From positions 23,591,730-23,655,729 of the forward strand of contig CM032121.1 of NCBI GenBank assembly GCA_018894105.1: a DNA stretch of 64,000 bases, given 5' to 3'. A model generated the notes under the pieces. That model was not told the origin of the DNA. It worked only from the letters and a program-made list of their open reading frames with translations, and ran no database searches. The DNA is from Jacaranda mimosifolia (Eukaryota; Streptophyta; Magnoliopsida; Lamiales; Bignoniaceae). Positions 11,993 to 24,701 of the stretch are shown here, in pieces. The position numbers and the translations under genes are program-made. How positions within the stretch are numbered: the stretch's first letter is position 1; the number at the start of each line of letters is the position of its first letter.

Positions 11993-12692
11993 TATATGTT
12001 AACTGATAATTTTAAAAATAATAAAATAACTACATATATAAATAAAAATAAATATATTTGACTTATTAGAGTTGTATGGAATATTAGGAGATATTTTAAC
12101 TTATAAAAATTGTATGTTACAAACTACTTATTGAATTAGTTATAAAATAATTAATAACCTAACGTAAGCTATTTTCATAGATAAAGTACAAAGATGTTAT
12201 ATATTTACTCTAACAAAAAATTATTTAACATTTAAAATTCTCAAATGCCATAAAATTGTAATTATAACTTCCACATTATTAAGAAATCATACAAAATAGT
12301 TTTATATTATAAAAAAATTTATTTAATTATTTATCATATCAAAGTATGTATGTATTAATATATATATATATATCTAATTTAAAAGGCATATTTAGTAAAA
12401 TATTACACGCTATGTTTATTTTTTAATTCTTTTATTTTTTTAATTTTATCATTTTATAAATTTTTGTATAATTTATAAACTTAGAGTGAGCAAATCTTGA
12501 TATTCTACAACTTATGTAAGTATAAATTATCTTCAAACATAATATTTTCAATTGAAATATTCATAATATTTTATTTAAATAGTAATAGATTTCTTTCATT
12601 AAATACTAAAAATAATTACAACTCATGGTTTAATCGCATGAAGTAAAATAAATATTATTATAAAATAAATTATTCAATCATAGAATCATTTT

Positions 12693-12719
12693 CGGTGCAT
12701 CACACCGGACACATGCTAG
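12693..12719 (+). terminator. Helitron 3' hairpin and CTAG end
   Basis: A 5-bp GC-rich stem with a 5-base loop (12693-12707), eight spacer bases, then CTAG at 12716-12719 followed by T. In Helitrons this structure signals the end of rolling-circle transposition; here it is a transposition end, not a transcription terminator. Confidence 0.6.
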
Positions 12720-12727
12720 TATATATA

Positions 12728-13707
12728 TATGACTGTAAATGAATATTCAAAAATTCGTTTATCGTTTGCATACGAATTCGTTTAGAAAGCATATTATCCG
12801 TATTCGTTTAAAGCGGATATTATCCATATTCGATTAGTAGATATCCGACTATAAAAGGATACGAATATGGTAATTGCCTATTCGATCCGTTTAATATCCG
12901 TTTCGAATACATATCCGTTGGATATATCCGTTTATATATTCTATTATTAGTAATTTAATTAAATCTGTTATTCATATCCAATAAATAATATTTAAAAATT
13001 ATTATATATAATATATTCTAATTTTTCATGTATTTTAATATATAAATAATAATTATTGTATATAATATATTATTATACGTAATAATTTTTATTTTTTTTT
13101 CAATATGAAATCTCATAATTATATATAAATGAGTATAAGTATAAATTAGTAATTAAATAATTAATAAGAAAAAAATAAGTAGTTAAGCATTATGAAGAAT
13201 CAATAGACGATATTAATGATAATTAAACACTACTAAATCAGGAAAAAAATTGAAAAATCAATATATGAATGATAAAATTAATTAATATAAAATTATTGTT
13301 GTTTGACTTTATAATTAATTTATATTAGTGTCATTTTATTAATATTAATTAATCATAAAGTCAATCATCAATTAGAAAAATTAACTAAGTTAAGAATAAT
13401 TAATTTTTTAATTCTAAAATAAAGTAGTAAATTTTTTTTAATGAAATTTATTAGAAAAAAATGCATTTTATTACAAGTTAACGGATTCGGATATTCGAAT
13501 ATTTGTAAATGAATATTCAAATATTTATAAACGGATATTCGAATACTTATAAACGGATGTATTCTATAATTATAATTGGATACGGATATATCTGAATTCA
13601 GTTAATATCTGGCGGATATGAATTCAAATATTATTAAAAATATCCGTCGAATATGGATATTACTGCATATCCATATCCTTTAATATTTGTTTAATGTAAC
13701 ACTCCTA
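12728..13707. mobile_element. hAT-like element rich in ATATCCG motifs
   Basis: The left end TATGACTGTAAATGAAT and right end TTTAATGTAACACTCCTA form diverged inverted repeats of the TAGGGGTGTAAA type. The subterminal regions carry many copies of GGATA/TATCC words (CGGATATTATCC, GGATACGAATATGG), probably binding sites for the parent transposase. The flanking 8 bp (TATATATA, ATTATTTA) match poorly, so the exact ends are uncertain. The right end overlaps the TGTAAC start proposed for the next LTR. Confidence 0.45.
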
Positions 13708-16053
13708 ATTATTTATCAATTATGTTAATTATTAATTTATTTATTATTGATTTTTGAAATTTTATTAATTTAATTAGTTTATAAAGTTTGGGGGTTAAAT
13801 TTACAATTTTTAAAAGGATTAAATTGTACATTTCTTGGAATTGAGGAAAGTTCATTATTTCAAGGGTTAAATTGCAAATATGGAAAGTTTGATTTTTTAA
13901 AAAATAAAAAAATAAAAAATAAAACCAAATCGGGCAACACCTTCCTTTACTTTTTCTTCTTCCTTCTTTTTTTCTTCTTTCTTTTCCTTCTTTCTTTCTT
14001 CTTCCATTTCTTCCACCCGCAACCACCATCTCCTCTCCGGTGACTTATTCCCAGCCACATTTCATCACCATCCAACCTCACCAACCATCTCTCCTACATT
14101 TCCCTCTTCCTTCCCCAGCAACCAACACACACACACACACACACACAAACCCAATTAGGAAACCACGAACGACTGGAAGCTGATTCACGGCAGTGAAGTG
14201 GGTCTTCAACTTTCAGGTGCCTAACCTCACTTCTTAAGGCTGGACTAGGTAGTATTCGACCCAGAGAATACTGGGGAGGTTTTGCATGGCTGATTGGAGC
14301 AGCAGCAGCAGCTAAAAATAGAGGTACAGTCACGGCGGCGGCAGCGCGGAGGCGGCTCTCAAACATATTCTTCCCCTTGTCGCGGTGGTCGCAGTAGTGC
14401 GATCAGTTTCTAATTTCGAGGTCTCAGTTGTGAGATTTAGGGTAAAGATCGATTTTGAGATTAGGGCTTTTGTACATTTTCATTTTCACATAACTCTTGT
14501 ATCTTGAATAAATATTCCTAAGCTATATATATGCATGTGCCATGTTGGATTTTTGGACCTTAGAGTTGTATCAAATATGAGAATTTGGGAAACTATTGAG
14601 TTAAATGAGTTAGAAAAACCCCAAAATTTGAAAAATTTGGTGTTAAAATGACAATAATTGAGTTATTGGATTAGTTGGCTTATTGTTACTGATTAGAACA
14701 CTGATGTCGGATTAAATTGTATATATCTATTATTTGTGTCATTAAGAACCCTATAACCGATAGTAAATTAGCCGTAGTATTAAGAGTATTTTTGTTACGA
14801 TAATCCCGGATGAAGTCTTTTATGGAATTAATTAGATGGTTGCTGGTTTAGATAGTCAATAGTAAGGTTTTAATTGTTGAGGGATATCCTATTTGATTAT
14901 GGGCTTTGATAAATAAATCACTCCTGTGGTTAGGTGACGATGAGCAGGAAACTGCAGGTCAATAGGTCATTTACTGTAGCTGACTTCTGAGACTTTTGAG
15001 GCGAGGTTATGCTAATTTGGCACCTTTTCTAACTATATGTTATTTGTGATAAGCCCATGTGTGGGTTTTCTGTTTCTATATCGTACTCTGAATATATTTG
15101 AAATCTGATTTGTTATCTGTCATCTTATTGGAACACCCATGTGAGGGTTATCGTTTGATATCGATTTCATTTTATTATCTGACATCTGATTTGAACACCC
15201 TTGTGAGGGTTATTCTTTGTCATCGAATCTGTTTTAGTTGTTCCGGTGCCCGGAACTCTCTTCATGTTGTCGATTTATGTTCCTTGTACCCCACGACCTT
15301 ACCGGCTGACCTTGTATTTCTTGAATCTATTTTATGTGTTGATTATTTGGCCTAGAAGACATACTTGATTATTGATTGTAATGGCTGAGTGCCAATCCCA
15401 GCAGAATGCTTGGCTTATTATTTCGAAACAGCTGTGCTGGCCAGTATATTGATTGTTACAAATTTGTACCTTGTTATATTCATACTGATTGTTCAAAGGT
15501 TAAACTCATATATGTTGGCATTACATATTACTAACCATGGGATGCCATGGGGGAACCCACCCAAAGAGACGCCACAGGGGAGTTGGGCCCAGAGCTAGGT
15601 TGGGAAAGACGACTGGGAGGAACGGACCGACGGTGATAGGTCTACCAGCTAGTACCCATCTACGATCCTGACTCAACAAGGAGCTGGAGGTAGCGAACTG
15701 TGAGTGGCGGGATCTGGCATGCGGTCGACCATGCCTTACAAACAAGTTATTACATGCCGAGCAGAGTGCTCGAGCAATGGAGCAATAAGGAAGTTCTATT
15801 TATACTATACCGATGCCGAGTACTAACAACCATAATTTCATTTGGGAGCAATAAGGAAGGATGCCAACAATCCATTAAACTTTGATCTTCTGAGCAATAT
15901 ATACCTTGCTGATTTATATGGGCATTCTTGTTGTTATCACCTATTCACTGATAATTGCACCCCATTCCTTTCTTCGAATCTTTTTAATCTCTCTTCCCTC
16001 ACTAAGTCCTTATGACTTACCCTCCAACATTATTTTGACTTTTCTCAAACATT
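13695..16053 (+). repeat. Probable solo LTR, gypsy-like
   Basis: It starts TGTAACACTCCTAATT, a form common in Ty3/gypsy chromovirus LTRs. The 5' part is AT-rich; the middle has a CA microsatellite (14123-14148) and a GC-rich CGGCGGCGGCAG patch. The 3' part (about 15540-15720) has a block with GAGACGCCAC and GGTCTACCAGC words that I recognise as recurrent in plant LTRs. Three CCCATGTGAGGGTT-type words recur at 15054, 15136 and 15198. The 3' end is uncertain: AAACA|TTTAC at 16053 would give an imperfect TSD with TTTAA before 13695. No coding sequence is credible. Confidence 0.4.
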
Positions 16054-19000
16054 TACAGTCCTATATATGTGTGTGTGTGTGTGTATGTGTGTGTGTGTGT
16101 GAGAAAGATCATTCTCGTATAGAAATATAAGCCGATTTCAGGTAGAAATGTTGGTTAATAGCTGATGTGTTCGTCAGAATTCTTATGTTATGCGTTGTTA
16201 AAAAGACAACCTAATTGTGCACAAAAATATTGATGCTTGTGATGAATGTAAGACTGAAGACCCTAACCTATGAAAGCATGTGAACAAGGAGTATTATTTA
16301 TTTTCTTTCAAATTGCAATGATATGCCCTAGTATAAAACTGATGAAAAATGGAGTGTATATATTAACCCCTTTTACAGTCAATAATTCAGCCCCAGAAAT
16401 CAATTCATATTCTAAGAAAGCAAGTAAAAAGGAGCAGTACCCCTTGCTATTAGCTATTAGAGAGAATCCATAAAATATTTCTAACGCTTTTCGTTAATCA
16501 ACAAAATTCCCAAACACCCAATTACTCGTACATTAATTTTAATCCACGTTGTTTTAACTGATTCTGTCCGACCCATATTAACTTGTAATTCAATTTTGAC
16601 TCGACAAATTTTAAAGATGAAATACCTGAAATCAGTTACACTAGCAATATAGTATTTCTTATAATGATACCAAATTTATAAATACTCTTCTATTCAATCA
16701 TTTTTAGCTATGATTTATTTCGAGCACACTATATTTTTCTTCAGTTTACTCATTTCAAATGTATTACTGATTTGAGCCGTTATAACCCATGCTTGTATTT
16801 TTAGGTTAAAATCTTGATTGAGGATCGAATTCATGACCCGACAAGCGTCAACATGATCCTATTAAGATCTAATCAATTATTGACTAATGGAGTAGTATTG
16901 ATCATATTCTTTATAACAAATAAAAAAAAAAAAATTCAAATTCTAACTCTTTTTCATTAAGCCTTAATTTCCAAGGGTTTTCTTTTTCTTTTTATTTACA
17001 TAGGTACATTTATATTTAAAATTTATTAGGGTTTGAACCTTAAATTCTATGTACATAAATGTGAAGGTGGTATCATTAGATCAATTAACCACTCAGCAAG
17101 AGTTACCATGGGATTAATAATTTGGACTTACACAATAGCACATAATAATTTTGGCCTGACTTTTGGGGCTGTTGGGATACTTGTATAAAAATGGTACATA
17201 CTTAATTTCTTCTGTTTAGTGAAAGCTATCTTCGCATGACTTGGTTGAGATCAACTGAGCATGATTTACTTTAGGGCTTAGAATGAGAAAATTAAAGGAT
17301 GAATAACTATTCAATTGTTAGAAATTACTAGAAATTATTTTGCTTGATAACATCATAAATTAACTTTAAATTTAATTATAAACACTATGATATCATAAAC
17401 TTATTCACTTATTCAATGTTAGAAATTGTTATGAAGTTTCTATTGTGTATGACTTTTGACTGAAACGTAGAATTGATCTAATTTTAGAATTTTTTTTAAT
17501 TTGAAGTTGTAAAATCATATTGCGAGTATATATATATTAATGTTGGTATTCCATCTTGTAGTATTATTTCATATAAATTCAAGACCACCTAAACCTATTT
17601 AAATACGTTATCCAAATGAATATCACAAAATTAGAAAATACGGAGTAGCTCTTAATGGCTTAGTTAATTAATATGACTGCCTTGTTTGAAGGCTTCACTT
17701 TGGCTATATATAGATAGCCCTGACCTCCTTTCGCTGTTGATCGCTGGCCCTTTTACAAGTTGTATAGGAATTAATAGCAATAGTATTTATATTATAATTT
17801 TTATAAAGTGAGAATAATTATTATATTATTTTTTCACGATATTGTTAAATTAATAATATTCAACAAGAGTATGTTAATGCCAAGTTGTTAATTGATCAAA
17901 TGGTATTATTCTTATAGTTATATATGTATAGCATAGGTTTGAGGTTTGAGCCCTAAGTGTGTATATATATGTGTGAAAATAAAAGAAATTAATATATCAA
18001 GGTTTTTTTTTTTTCTTATTTCTTATCATTTTGTAAATCATTTTTTAAATAATTATTTTTTATTAGTCATGAATCTTCATAAAATGCAATGAGATAATAA
18101 TAAAAATAAACACTTACACTATAATTTAAAACTTTAAGTGCCAGAACGTAATTATCTATGGGCCTGTTCTTTAATATTTTGGCCATTTTCTAGAATTTTT
18201 TTTTGGGGGAATGGATTTTTGAGAGAAAATTTGGAGAATGTGCCATGTGTTTCTTTCTGTTTTGGGAAAATATAGAAAATGATTTGAGAATGAGTTGTTT
18301 GTATCTTTATATTTTGGGAAGAGACAAATTTTACTATAAATGTCAAATTAATTGCTTTTTTTGTTGGATTTGTAGGGTGAAAGTAATTTTTTTTATGTAG
18401 TATATGTATGTATTTTTATAATTATTGGATTATGTGTGTATATACACATGCATATATATATATATATTTGTAATGATTGAAAAATGAGTGTAATTAATTT
18501 AATTAGTTATTTATTTTGAAATTTATATTTTATAAATTTAATATTAGTAAATGATGTATCATTTGGTTATATTAATAACTATTAATTATTTATGAACTCA
18601 TAATTATATTTTAATTATAAAAAAATTAGCTTATATCATAATTATTAATATCGGCTTATAAAAAAAAAAGTAATTATTATACATTAATTATAAACTAATT
18701 ACTGTTTATTAATTAAAATATAATTATTTAACTATTTTTTACTTACAATTTATTTATAAATAAAACTTAGTTATTTATTAAAATAAATCTTTTTTAATAA
18801 TTTATATATATAAGACTTAATAACAATTCATCAAATTAAAAAAATAAATAATATTATATTATACGAAATTACATCATCTTAAATTATTTATTAAATAAAT
18901 AAACATAATATTTAATTATACATAAAATATGAAATATAATTAATATATAAATAATAAGTTATTGAAATAAATTAAATTAATTAATTTAATAAGTTATTTA

Positions 19001-20064
19001 ACTATTTTAACTCATTATTTAATTAATATGTTATTTAGTAAATAAATTACTTAGTAATAATCAAATAATTTTACTTAAATTTAATTAATTCTCTCAACAA
19101 TTACTTTAAGCATATCAATATTAATTTATTAACCTTAATAGATTATTACATAGGTATCACCCTATAATAAATTTTTTTATTATAATGTTAAATAAATGTG
19201 AAGATTAATATTTAATGAAGAATTTTTTTTGAAGAAGATTAATTTATTTATTATATCAAATTAAAACATCTTAAGTTATTTATTAAATGAATATATATAA
19301 TTTTGATTAATACATTAAATATTAAATATAACTAATACATTATTTAATTAATAAGTAAATTTAATATGTTATTCAATAAACAAACTATTTAATAATAACA
19401 TAAATAATATTTAATTAAATTTAATTCATGTTTTCGATAATTAGTTTAATTAAATTTGTAAACATAAGTTTTAAAAAAAAAATTACCTTGTATATTTTTA
19501 TATTTATATATATGCATAATGTATGTATGTGTGTATATATATATATAAATGAGTGAAGTGAGAGAGTGATAAATGAATGAGTGATGTGATAAGTAGAGTG
19601 AGAAAAGTGAGGAGGTATGTGTGGTTTTTAGAGTGTAGGGTTTTTTGAATGAATTGAGAGGAATTTTTTTAATATAAAATTTAAATTTTTGGGGAAAAAA
19701 ATTGAAAAACGTGCCTCTATTTTAAAATTTTTTGTTGGGAGTTGAATTTTTTTTTTGAGAAAATGTAGAACAACACTGCCAATGATTTTGTAGAAAACTA
19801 TTGGATGATAGTGATAGGCTATCAGGAGTGTCGAGCCTCAATATTGAGAAAGCCACAGAGAATCCAACGGTTGAGGGACAGCCATCCGCGGAAACACGGA
19901 GCCGCTTCTCGCCCAATACTTTGGAATCTAAAACACACACCCACACATTCATCCACCCACCACCACTTCCTCGGCACAACTAACCCAACTCTAGTTAATG
20001 CAAAAGACTTCAACGGTTCAACCCCACTCTTCTCCTTTCTTCTCCAATTCTCCACTTCTTTCTT
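16054..20064. other. Intergenic AT-rich DNA upstream of the LBD gene
   Basis: No supported gene. It contains a TG microsatellite (16066-16101), a palindromic TATA-bearing word GGCTATATATAGATAGCC near 17701, and a long AT-rich block (18400-19600). The segment from about 18160 (GGCCTGTTCTTTAATATTTT) to about 19785 (ACATTTTCTC on the other strand) may be a decayed TIR element, but the inverted match is weak and I found no TSD. The last 250 bp become GC-richer and are probably gene-proximal. Confidence 0.5.
16066..16101. repeat. (TG)n microsatellite
   Basis: ATATATGTGTG followed by TG units with one TATG interruption, beside the proposed end of the solo LTR. Confidence 0.95.
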
Positions 20065-20344
20065 TATATATGCACCCTTCTTTCTTCTTTCCAAGTCTAT
20101 TATTCTCCTCTCTTTTCCTTTCCTTTCCTTTCCGTCCCCGGCTGCCTGCTCTCTAGTTTCTGTTTCTTGGAGCCAAAGTGGCTCTCTTTCCTCGCTTTGG
20201 TTCTCTTCTTCAGCCATTTTTCTCTCTGAAACCCCTTAAAATATCTTCATGCCCTGACAGATATAATTCCCAAGGAAAAATTAATTGCTTGATTAATATT
20301 ATAAATAATTTTTTTTTTTTTTGAAAAAAAAGGTAAAAGAGATC
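20065..20344 (+). promoter_or_regulatory. Core promoter and 5' leader of the LBD gene
   Basis: TATATA at 20065-20070 (in CTTTATATATGC) is the best TATA box. It is followed by a pyrimidine-rich leader with repeated CTTTCC words, typical of plant transcription start regions. The stretch just before the ATG is T-rich then A-rich (20308-20338). A leader intron cannot be excluded. No transcript data were used. Confidence 0.5.
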
Positions 20345-21095
20345 ATGAGCTGCAATGGTTGCCGGGTTCTTCGAAAGGGTTGTAGCGAGACCTGTATTTT
20401 GAGGCCCTGTTTGCAGTGGATTGAAAGCGCAGAAGCACAAGGCCACGCCACCGTCTTTGTAGCCAAGTTCTTTGGCCGCGCGGGCCTCATGTCCTTCGTA
20501 TCTGCCGTACCTGAAAATCAAAGACCTGGTAAATGTTATGCAGAATTAAGCATCCCACTTTTTTTTCATCTTTATACTGACGATCTGAAACACGAAACTA
20601 AGACAATCACGCGCATGCGTGTGTATGTATGCAGCTCTTTTCCAGTCCCTGTTGTTTGAAGCTGCGGGAAGAACAGTGAACCCCGTAAATGGGGCTGTGG
20701 GTCTTCTATGGACCGGAAACTGGCACGTCTGCCAAGCAGCTGTGGAGACTGTCCTCCGCGGTGGCGCGTTGAAGCCAATTCCTGAATTTCTGGGCGGTCC
20801 ATCGGAGCCTGATGACGCTTCTGAGTGCACGGACATGTACAAACTTCAAGATCCTGGTCCCAGTTCACGGCCCAAGGCGCAGAAACGCCGCCGTTTCCCA
20901 GATGAGCCGGCTAAGGTTATGCAGTTAGCTGATCTTGATCTCAGCTTGACGCCGGGTTTTCTGGGCAAGAAGAGTAACCCTTTGCCTGAGAAGCGGCGAC
21001 TCGGGAGCCCATCACTGAATTCTGAAGAATCTCTAACAACAACTTGCGGGGATCAGCCACCTACTGAAATAAAGCTTCTAAACCTCTTTAACTAA
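20345..21095 (+). CDS. LBD38: LOB domain transcription factor, LBD38-like (two exons)
   Basis: Exon 1 is 20345-20528 and exon 2 is 20635-21095, joined across a 106-bp GT-AG intron at the class II LOB position; the product is 214 residues. Residues 3-17 form the zinc-binding CX2CX6CX3C block. The GAS block includes FFGRAGLM (42-49). The class II core continues across the intron to about residue 108. Beyond it are a basic KRRRF stretch (145-149, possible nuclear signal), an EAR-type LDLSL motif (162-166, repressor motif), and the KLLNLF tail shared by Arabidopsis LBD37, LBD38 and LBD39. The SEESLTTT and LDLSL segments look closest to LBD38. In Arabidopsis this group represses anthocyanin synthesis and nitrate-response genes. 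The chosen ATG matches the MSCNGC family start. The frame is intact and this is the only clear host gene here. Confidence 0.93.
20529..20634 (+). other. Intron of the LBD38-like gene
   Basis: It starts GTAAATG after codon base 1 of residue 62 and ends GTATGTATGCAG. Splicing restores the PALFQSLL sequence of class II LOB proteins. It contains a T run and a GCGCATGCG palindrome. Confidence 0.9.
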
Positions 21096-22675
21096 TTAGG
21101 TTAGGAGAGAAAGCTGTAAAAATTGCTCTTCTCAGCTTTAGCTTTTGCTTCGTTTTCAATTTTTCTCTTTTTGTTTTTTCTTTTCTTTTTTTTTTTTTTT
21201 TTCTTCCGGGAATTGAATTCCAGTGAGGTTTTGCCAATCGTTGGCACAAGATTTCCCTCTTCTTCTTCTTGATTATGTGTAGAAAGAAAATGAGGGGAAA
21301 ATGAAAGTTTTGCCAATGATTCATTGTTTGTTATTTCTCCGTCTAATTAATGACTGTCGGACTTGACTAATTGATTTACATTTTAGCCTTTTCCTATTTT
21401 CTGGGCTCTGTTTGCTATGATATAACATTCAATTTCAAGAGAGCGAATTAAACCGGCAAAATTAATAATGCATGCGAAAGCCCCTCAAGCTGTGTGGCCA
21501 AGCCGGACTATTGATCGTGGTAAGCTAATGCATAGAAATTTTATATACACACACATACATACCTAATTCTCCTTTAACAAATTAATTAATTTGAGCACAG
21601 AATTGAAGTCTGAAATATTTTTATCCGGTCATTTTCCACTTTCCACCGCAATTTCATCATTGGCCTGCTCCATGAAAATCCCAAGAAATGCATGCAGCAG
21701 GTACCCTTCCACAAAACTAGAATCCATGAGGAAAAGAAATTTTACAATTGATCAACTTGAACTTGAAATTATAACAATTATTCTGAAATTGGCTTAAATG
21801 GTTGAAATTAGTAGCCCTCTGAGAATATTGATGATGCTAAGGAATGAAGAAGCAACCTCAGAAATGTAAACTCCAATCCTATTGGAAGGCTGTCCCGTGG
21901 TTCTTGGGCTCAGGGGGGTCAAACTTTTTGACCTAATTACACCTCAGAATATATAGTCTAAGAATTACGTGGCGGTGGCGGCCGAAAAATACATTAGTTT
22001 TACCTGCCAATTCGTACTTATCCAAAGAAGAAGAAGAAGATTATCGGGTACTCGTTGAAAATTTGTTCCTTTTCTTCTTATATAATAAAAAATGCAACGC
22101 TTTATAAATTTTGGTCATATTTTTGGAAACACGGTTGGGAATTGGGATTGGGTCTGTAGTTCATTCGGCCTTTATTAATGGGTGTTGTGTTTTAATTTGG
22201 GACCTTTCGCCAGGCAGAACAGCTTAATTTGGTAGGGGCGGAGATAGAGAGAGCAATTTCTGAAAGGGAAATGGATTGGCTTTTGGAGGTAGCCAAGAGG
22301 CAGGCGTATATGAATCTTATATTAAAACGGGTTTAATTGTGGAGCCAAAATCCGAATTATTTTATGTTTCAACAGTACATCATAGCGTGTACAATTTTTT
22401 TACGTTTCTACAGTACATTACACATCAGTGTCTTCTACTCCACATAGTATGCACAATTTATCAATATTAGTGATTTTAATACATAAACAATACAGTACAT
22501 TTTTCCAATTATATATATATATATAGAACTTTTAAAAAACTCAAAACTCTATGTGCAGTATATGTTGACTCCTAATCTGTAAAATAACCAGTAGAAACAA
22601 GCTTATGTTCCTGAATAATGTACAGTGAACCCGCGCAAAATATTTTCATAAGTGTAGTTTGCCATAACCCAATGT
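21096..22675. other. 3' region of the LBD gene and spacer
   Basis: The likely 3' UTR runs from the stop to about 21350 and includes a T15 run and TTCTTCTTCTT. No further gene is visible. Very short ORFs at 21591 and 22276 show no recognisable domain. Confidence 0.5.
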
Positions 22676-22857
22676 GGAAAATTGCAATTTTAGTCCTTCA
22701 ACTATTGTCCATTTTGATTTCACTCTATTTTGATATAAAGTTAGCACATTTGATCCATTTTACACAAAATTTTAGCACATTTAGTTCAATTTTTCCCAGA
22801 TTTGGTCCTCCGGGTTGAAAAATTTTCAATTGCCATATCACCTACCGTATGTGTTGT

Positions 22858-23780
22858 TAGGGCTGTCATGTTAATGGGTTGGATTCAGATCGGATCATGT
22901 TGGATCCAAGTTCAAATCCTAAAGTAATATGTTATATCCAAATCCGATCCAAAATCTATCGGATCTGTAGTTGGTATAACCATATCCGGATCCAAATAAA
23001 AATCGGATATCCATCAGATATCTAATGAAATCCAAATTTGAATATTTAAAAAATCATCAGATATTTATTATTTTTCTAAAAAATTAGTAAAATCCAAACT
23101 CAAAACAGCTATCCTTAAAAAAAATACACAACCGATTAATGATTAAATTTTTAAGTCTATTGATCACTTAAAAGCAACAAGAGAATTTAACTTAATCACA
23201 TTCATTCACCAAATCATTACATTTTAGGTTCCGTTGCTGATAATAATACTTATTTGACATTATAAATACATAGTTATACTTGATTATTTAATCAACTAAT
23301 TATAAACTCAAAATTTTATAAAAAAGAAACTCATTTTGATCAAATCGAGATTTGCATTGTATTATTGCCATATTATTGCATTCGACTCCCACCCATTATT
23401 CTTCTCGCATTATTTTTTGTTATAAAAATAGAGAAACAAGTGATGTAATTATGATATAAATAAATTCAAAATCTAACAATTTATATGAAAAACACCAGAT
23501 TTGATGAATTACATAGGAGTCCATTTCTTATTTCATCTAAATATCCATATCGGCATTATTATAGAATCTTGTGTATACATATATATAATACTAAATATAT
23601 TCGGATTTAGATTATTAATGGGTCGGATCGAGCCATATCCATATTCGCTATATTTATTTCGAATTATGAACCTTTTCAATCGGATCATATCCATCGAATC
23701 TTTTATCGGTTAAAGATTCCAAATAATCAGATTGAATTCGAATTGAATTTAGATTAAAATCCGCTCCATTGACAGCCATA
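22858..23780. mobile_element. Non-autonomous hAT element nested in MULE
   Basis: The ends are TAGGGCTGTCA and TGACAGCCATA, inverted apart from one base. The 8-bp TSDs are TGTGTTGT (22850-22857) and TGTGTTGC (23781-23788). Subterminal regions are rich in GGATC and ATCCG words, as in the element at 12728. The hAT assignment rests on the TAGGG end and the 8-bp TSD. Confidence 0.7.
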
Positions 23781-24429
23781 TGTGTTGCCAAGTCACTTTA
23801 ACCCAATAATAAAAAATACACTAAAGCTTATCAATTAAAAAATAAATAAAAATATTAAATATATATGCACACTTGTATAAAATATATAGATTTATATAAA
23901 CATATCATATATACATATGAAAAATGAATAAATAAAAATTAATTAATGAATAAAATAAATAAATAATTAAGAATAATGAAAATTTGAAATAATATTATCT
24001 ATTAAATATTGTTAAATATTTAAAATATTCTATTTAATATATAATATTACATATCTAAAATAATTTATCTAAATAATTGAATTTATTTAATAATGTTAAA
24101 TAATAAATATATTTATTAATTAAGTTACATGATTAATAATTTTAAAATAATAAGTATATATCAGTAATTTAATTAAATTTAATTTCATTATTTACTAATA
24201 AAAAATAAAATGAATAAATAATTTATAAATTAGAAAAATTAAAATAATATTGCATTCAATTATATTAAACAATAAACATTATTTAAAATAATTTCATTAA
24301 TAATATATTATATACATAGATAATTTATTTACATAAATTTTTTTGGAATAATAATTTATTTAAATAATTAAATGTAATAATATTAATATATTTAATAATG
24401 TTAAAAAAGATACTAAATGACTTACATCC

Positions 24430-24660
24430 TTCCTACCTAACCCCCAACAGCCCACCACTGAGCCCACCCAACATTGCCTCCCGCCCCTGCTGCGGCCCTA
24501 CTTCATCACCCCCCCCCCCTCCCCCGCCCCACACCTTCTCCCTTCCCCTCCACCCCCAGTCATAAACTGCGGTGGCGGCCACGGCACCGGCTTCCATGAG
24601 CTGATGCGGCTGCCGTGGCAGCCGCCACATCTCGTGGGCAATGGTGAAGGTGGGTGGGAT
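24430..24660. other. GC-rich palindromic core of MULE-like element
   Basis: A C-rich left side (CCCACCACTGAGCCCACCC, a C10 run) and a G-rich right side (GGTGAAGGTGGGTGGG). The words GTGGCGGCCACGGCA and TGCCGTGGCAGCCGCCAC are inverted copies apart from a 3-base gap. It is followed by a TG/TA microsatellite and a T run (24673-24713). Confidence 0.65.
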
Positions 24661-24670
24661 GGTTTTATTT

Positions 24671-24701
<31 letters not shown>

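Larger units (their letters stand above)
8139..12719 (+). mobile_element. Probable non-autonomous Helitron
   Basis: The 5' end reads A|TCTATACTATTATATATAGC and the 3' end reads CTAG|T, so the element lies between A and T as Helitrons do. Eight bases before CTAG is a GC-rich hairpin, CGGTG-CATCA-CACCG (12693-12707), the expected 3' terminator structure. The TCTATACTATT start resembles known plant Helitron starts. No RepHel helicase is present. The body has been invaded by a hAT-type element (8335-9003) and a solo LTR (11325-11992); without them it would be about 3.2 kb. No TSD is expected. The two ends are 4.6 kb apart, and their pairing is inferred. Confidence 0.6.

Noticed and set aside
14094..14366. 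90-codon minus-strand ORF
   Set aside because: Low-complexity Ala and Cys/Val runs come from GC-rich and CA-repeat DNA inside a probable LTR.
17701..17718. TATA-bearing palindrome as a gene promoter
   Set aside because: No ORF or conserved exon follows on either strand within a useful distance.
18160..19785. Possible large TIR element
   Set aside because: Ends resemble each other only loosely (ATTTTCTAGAA against ATTTTCTCAAA) and no TSD was found; kept only as a note in the spacer entry.
19722..20239. ORFs of 131 and 144 codons just upstream of the LBD gene
   Set aside because: They run across its promoter and leader on both strands, contain low-complexity Ser/Phe or Glu/Lys stretches, and have no homologue I recognise.
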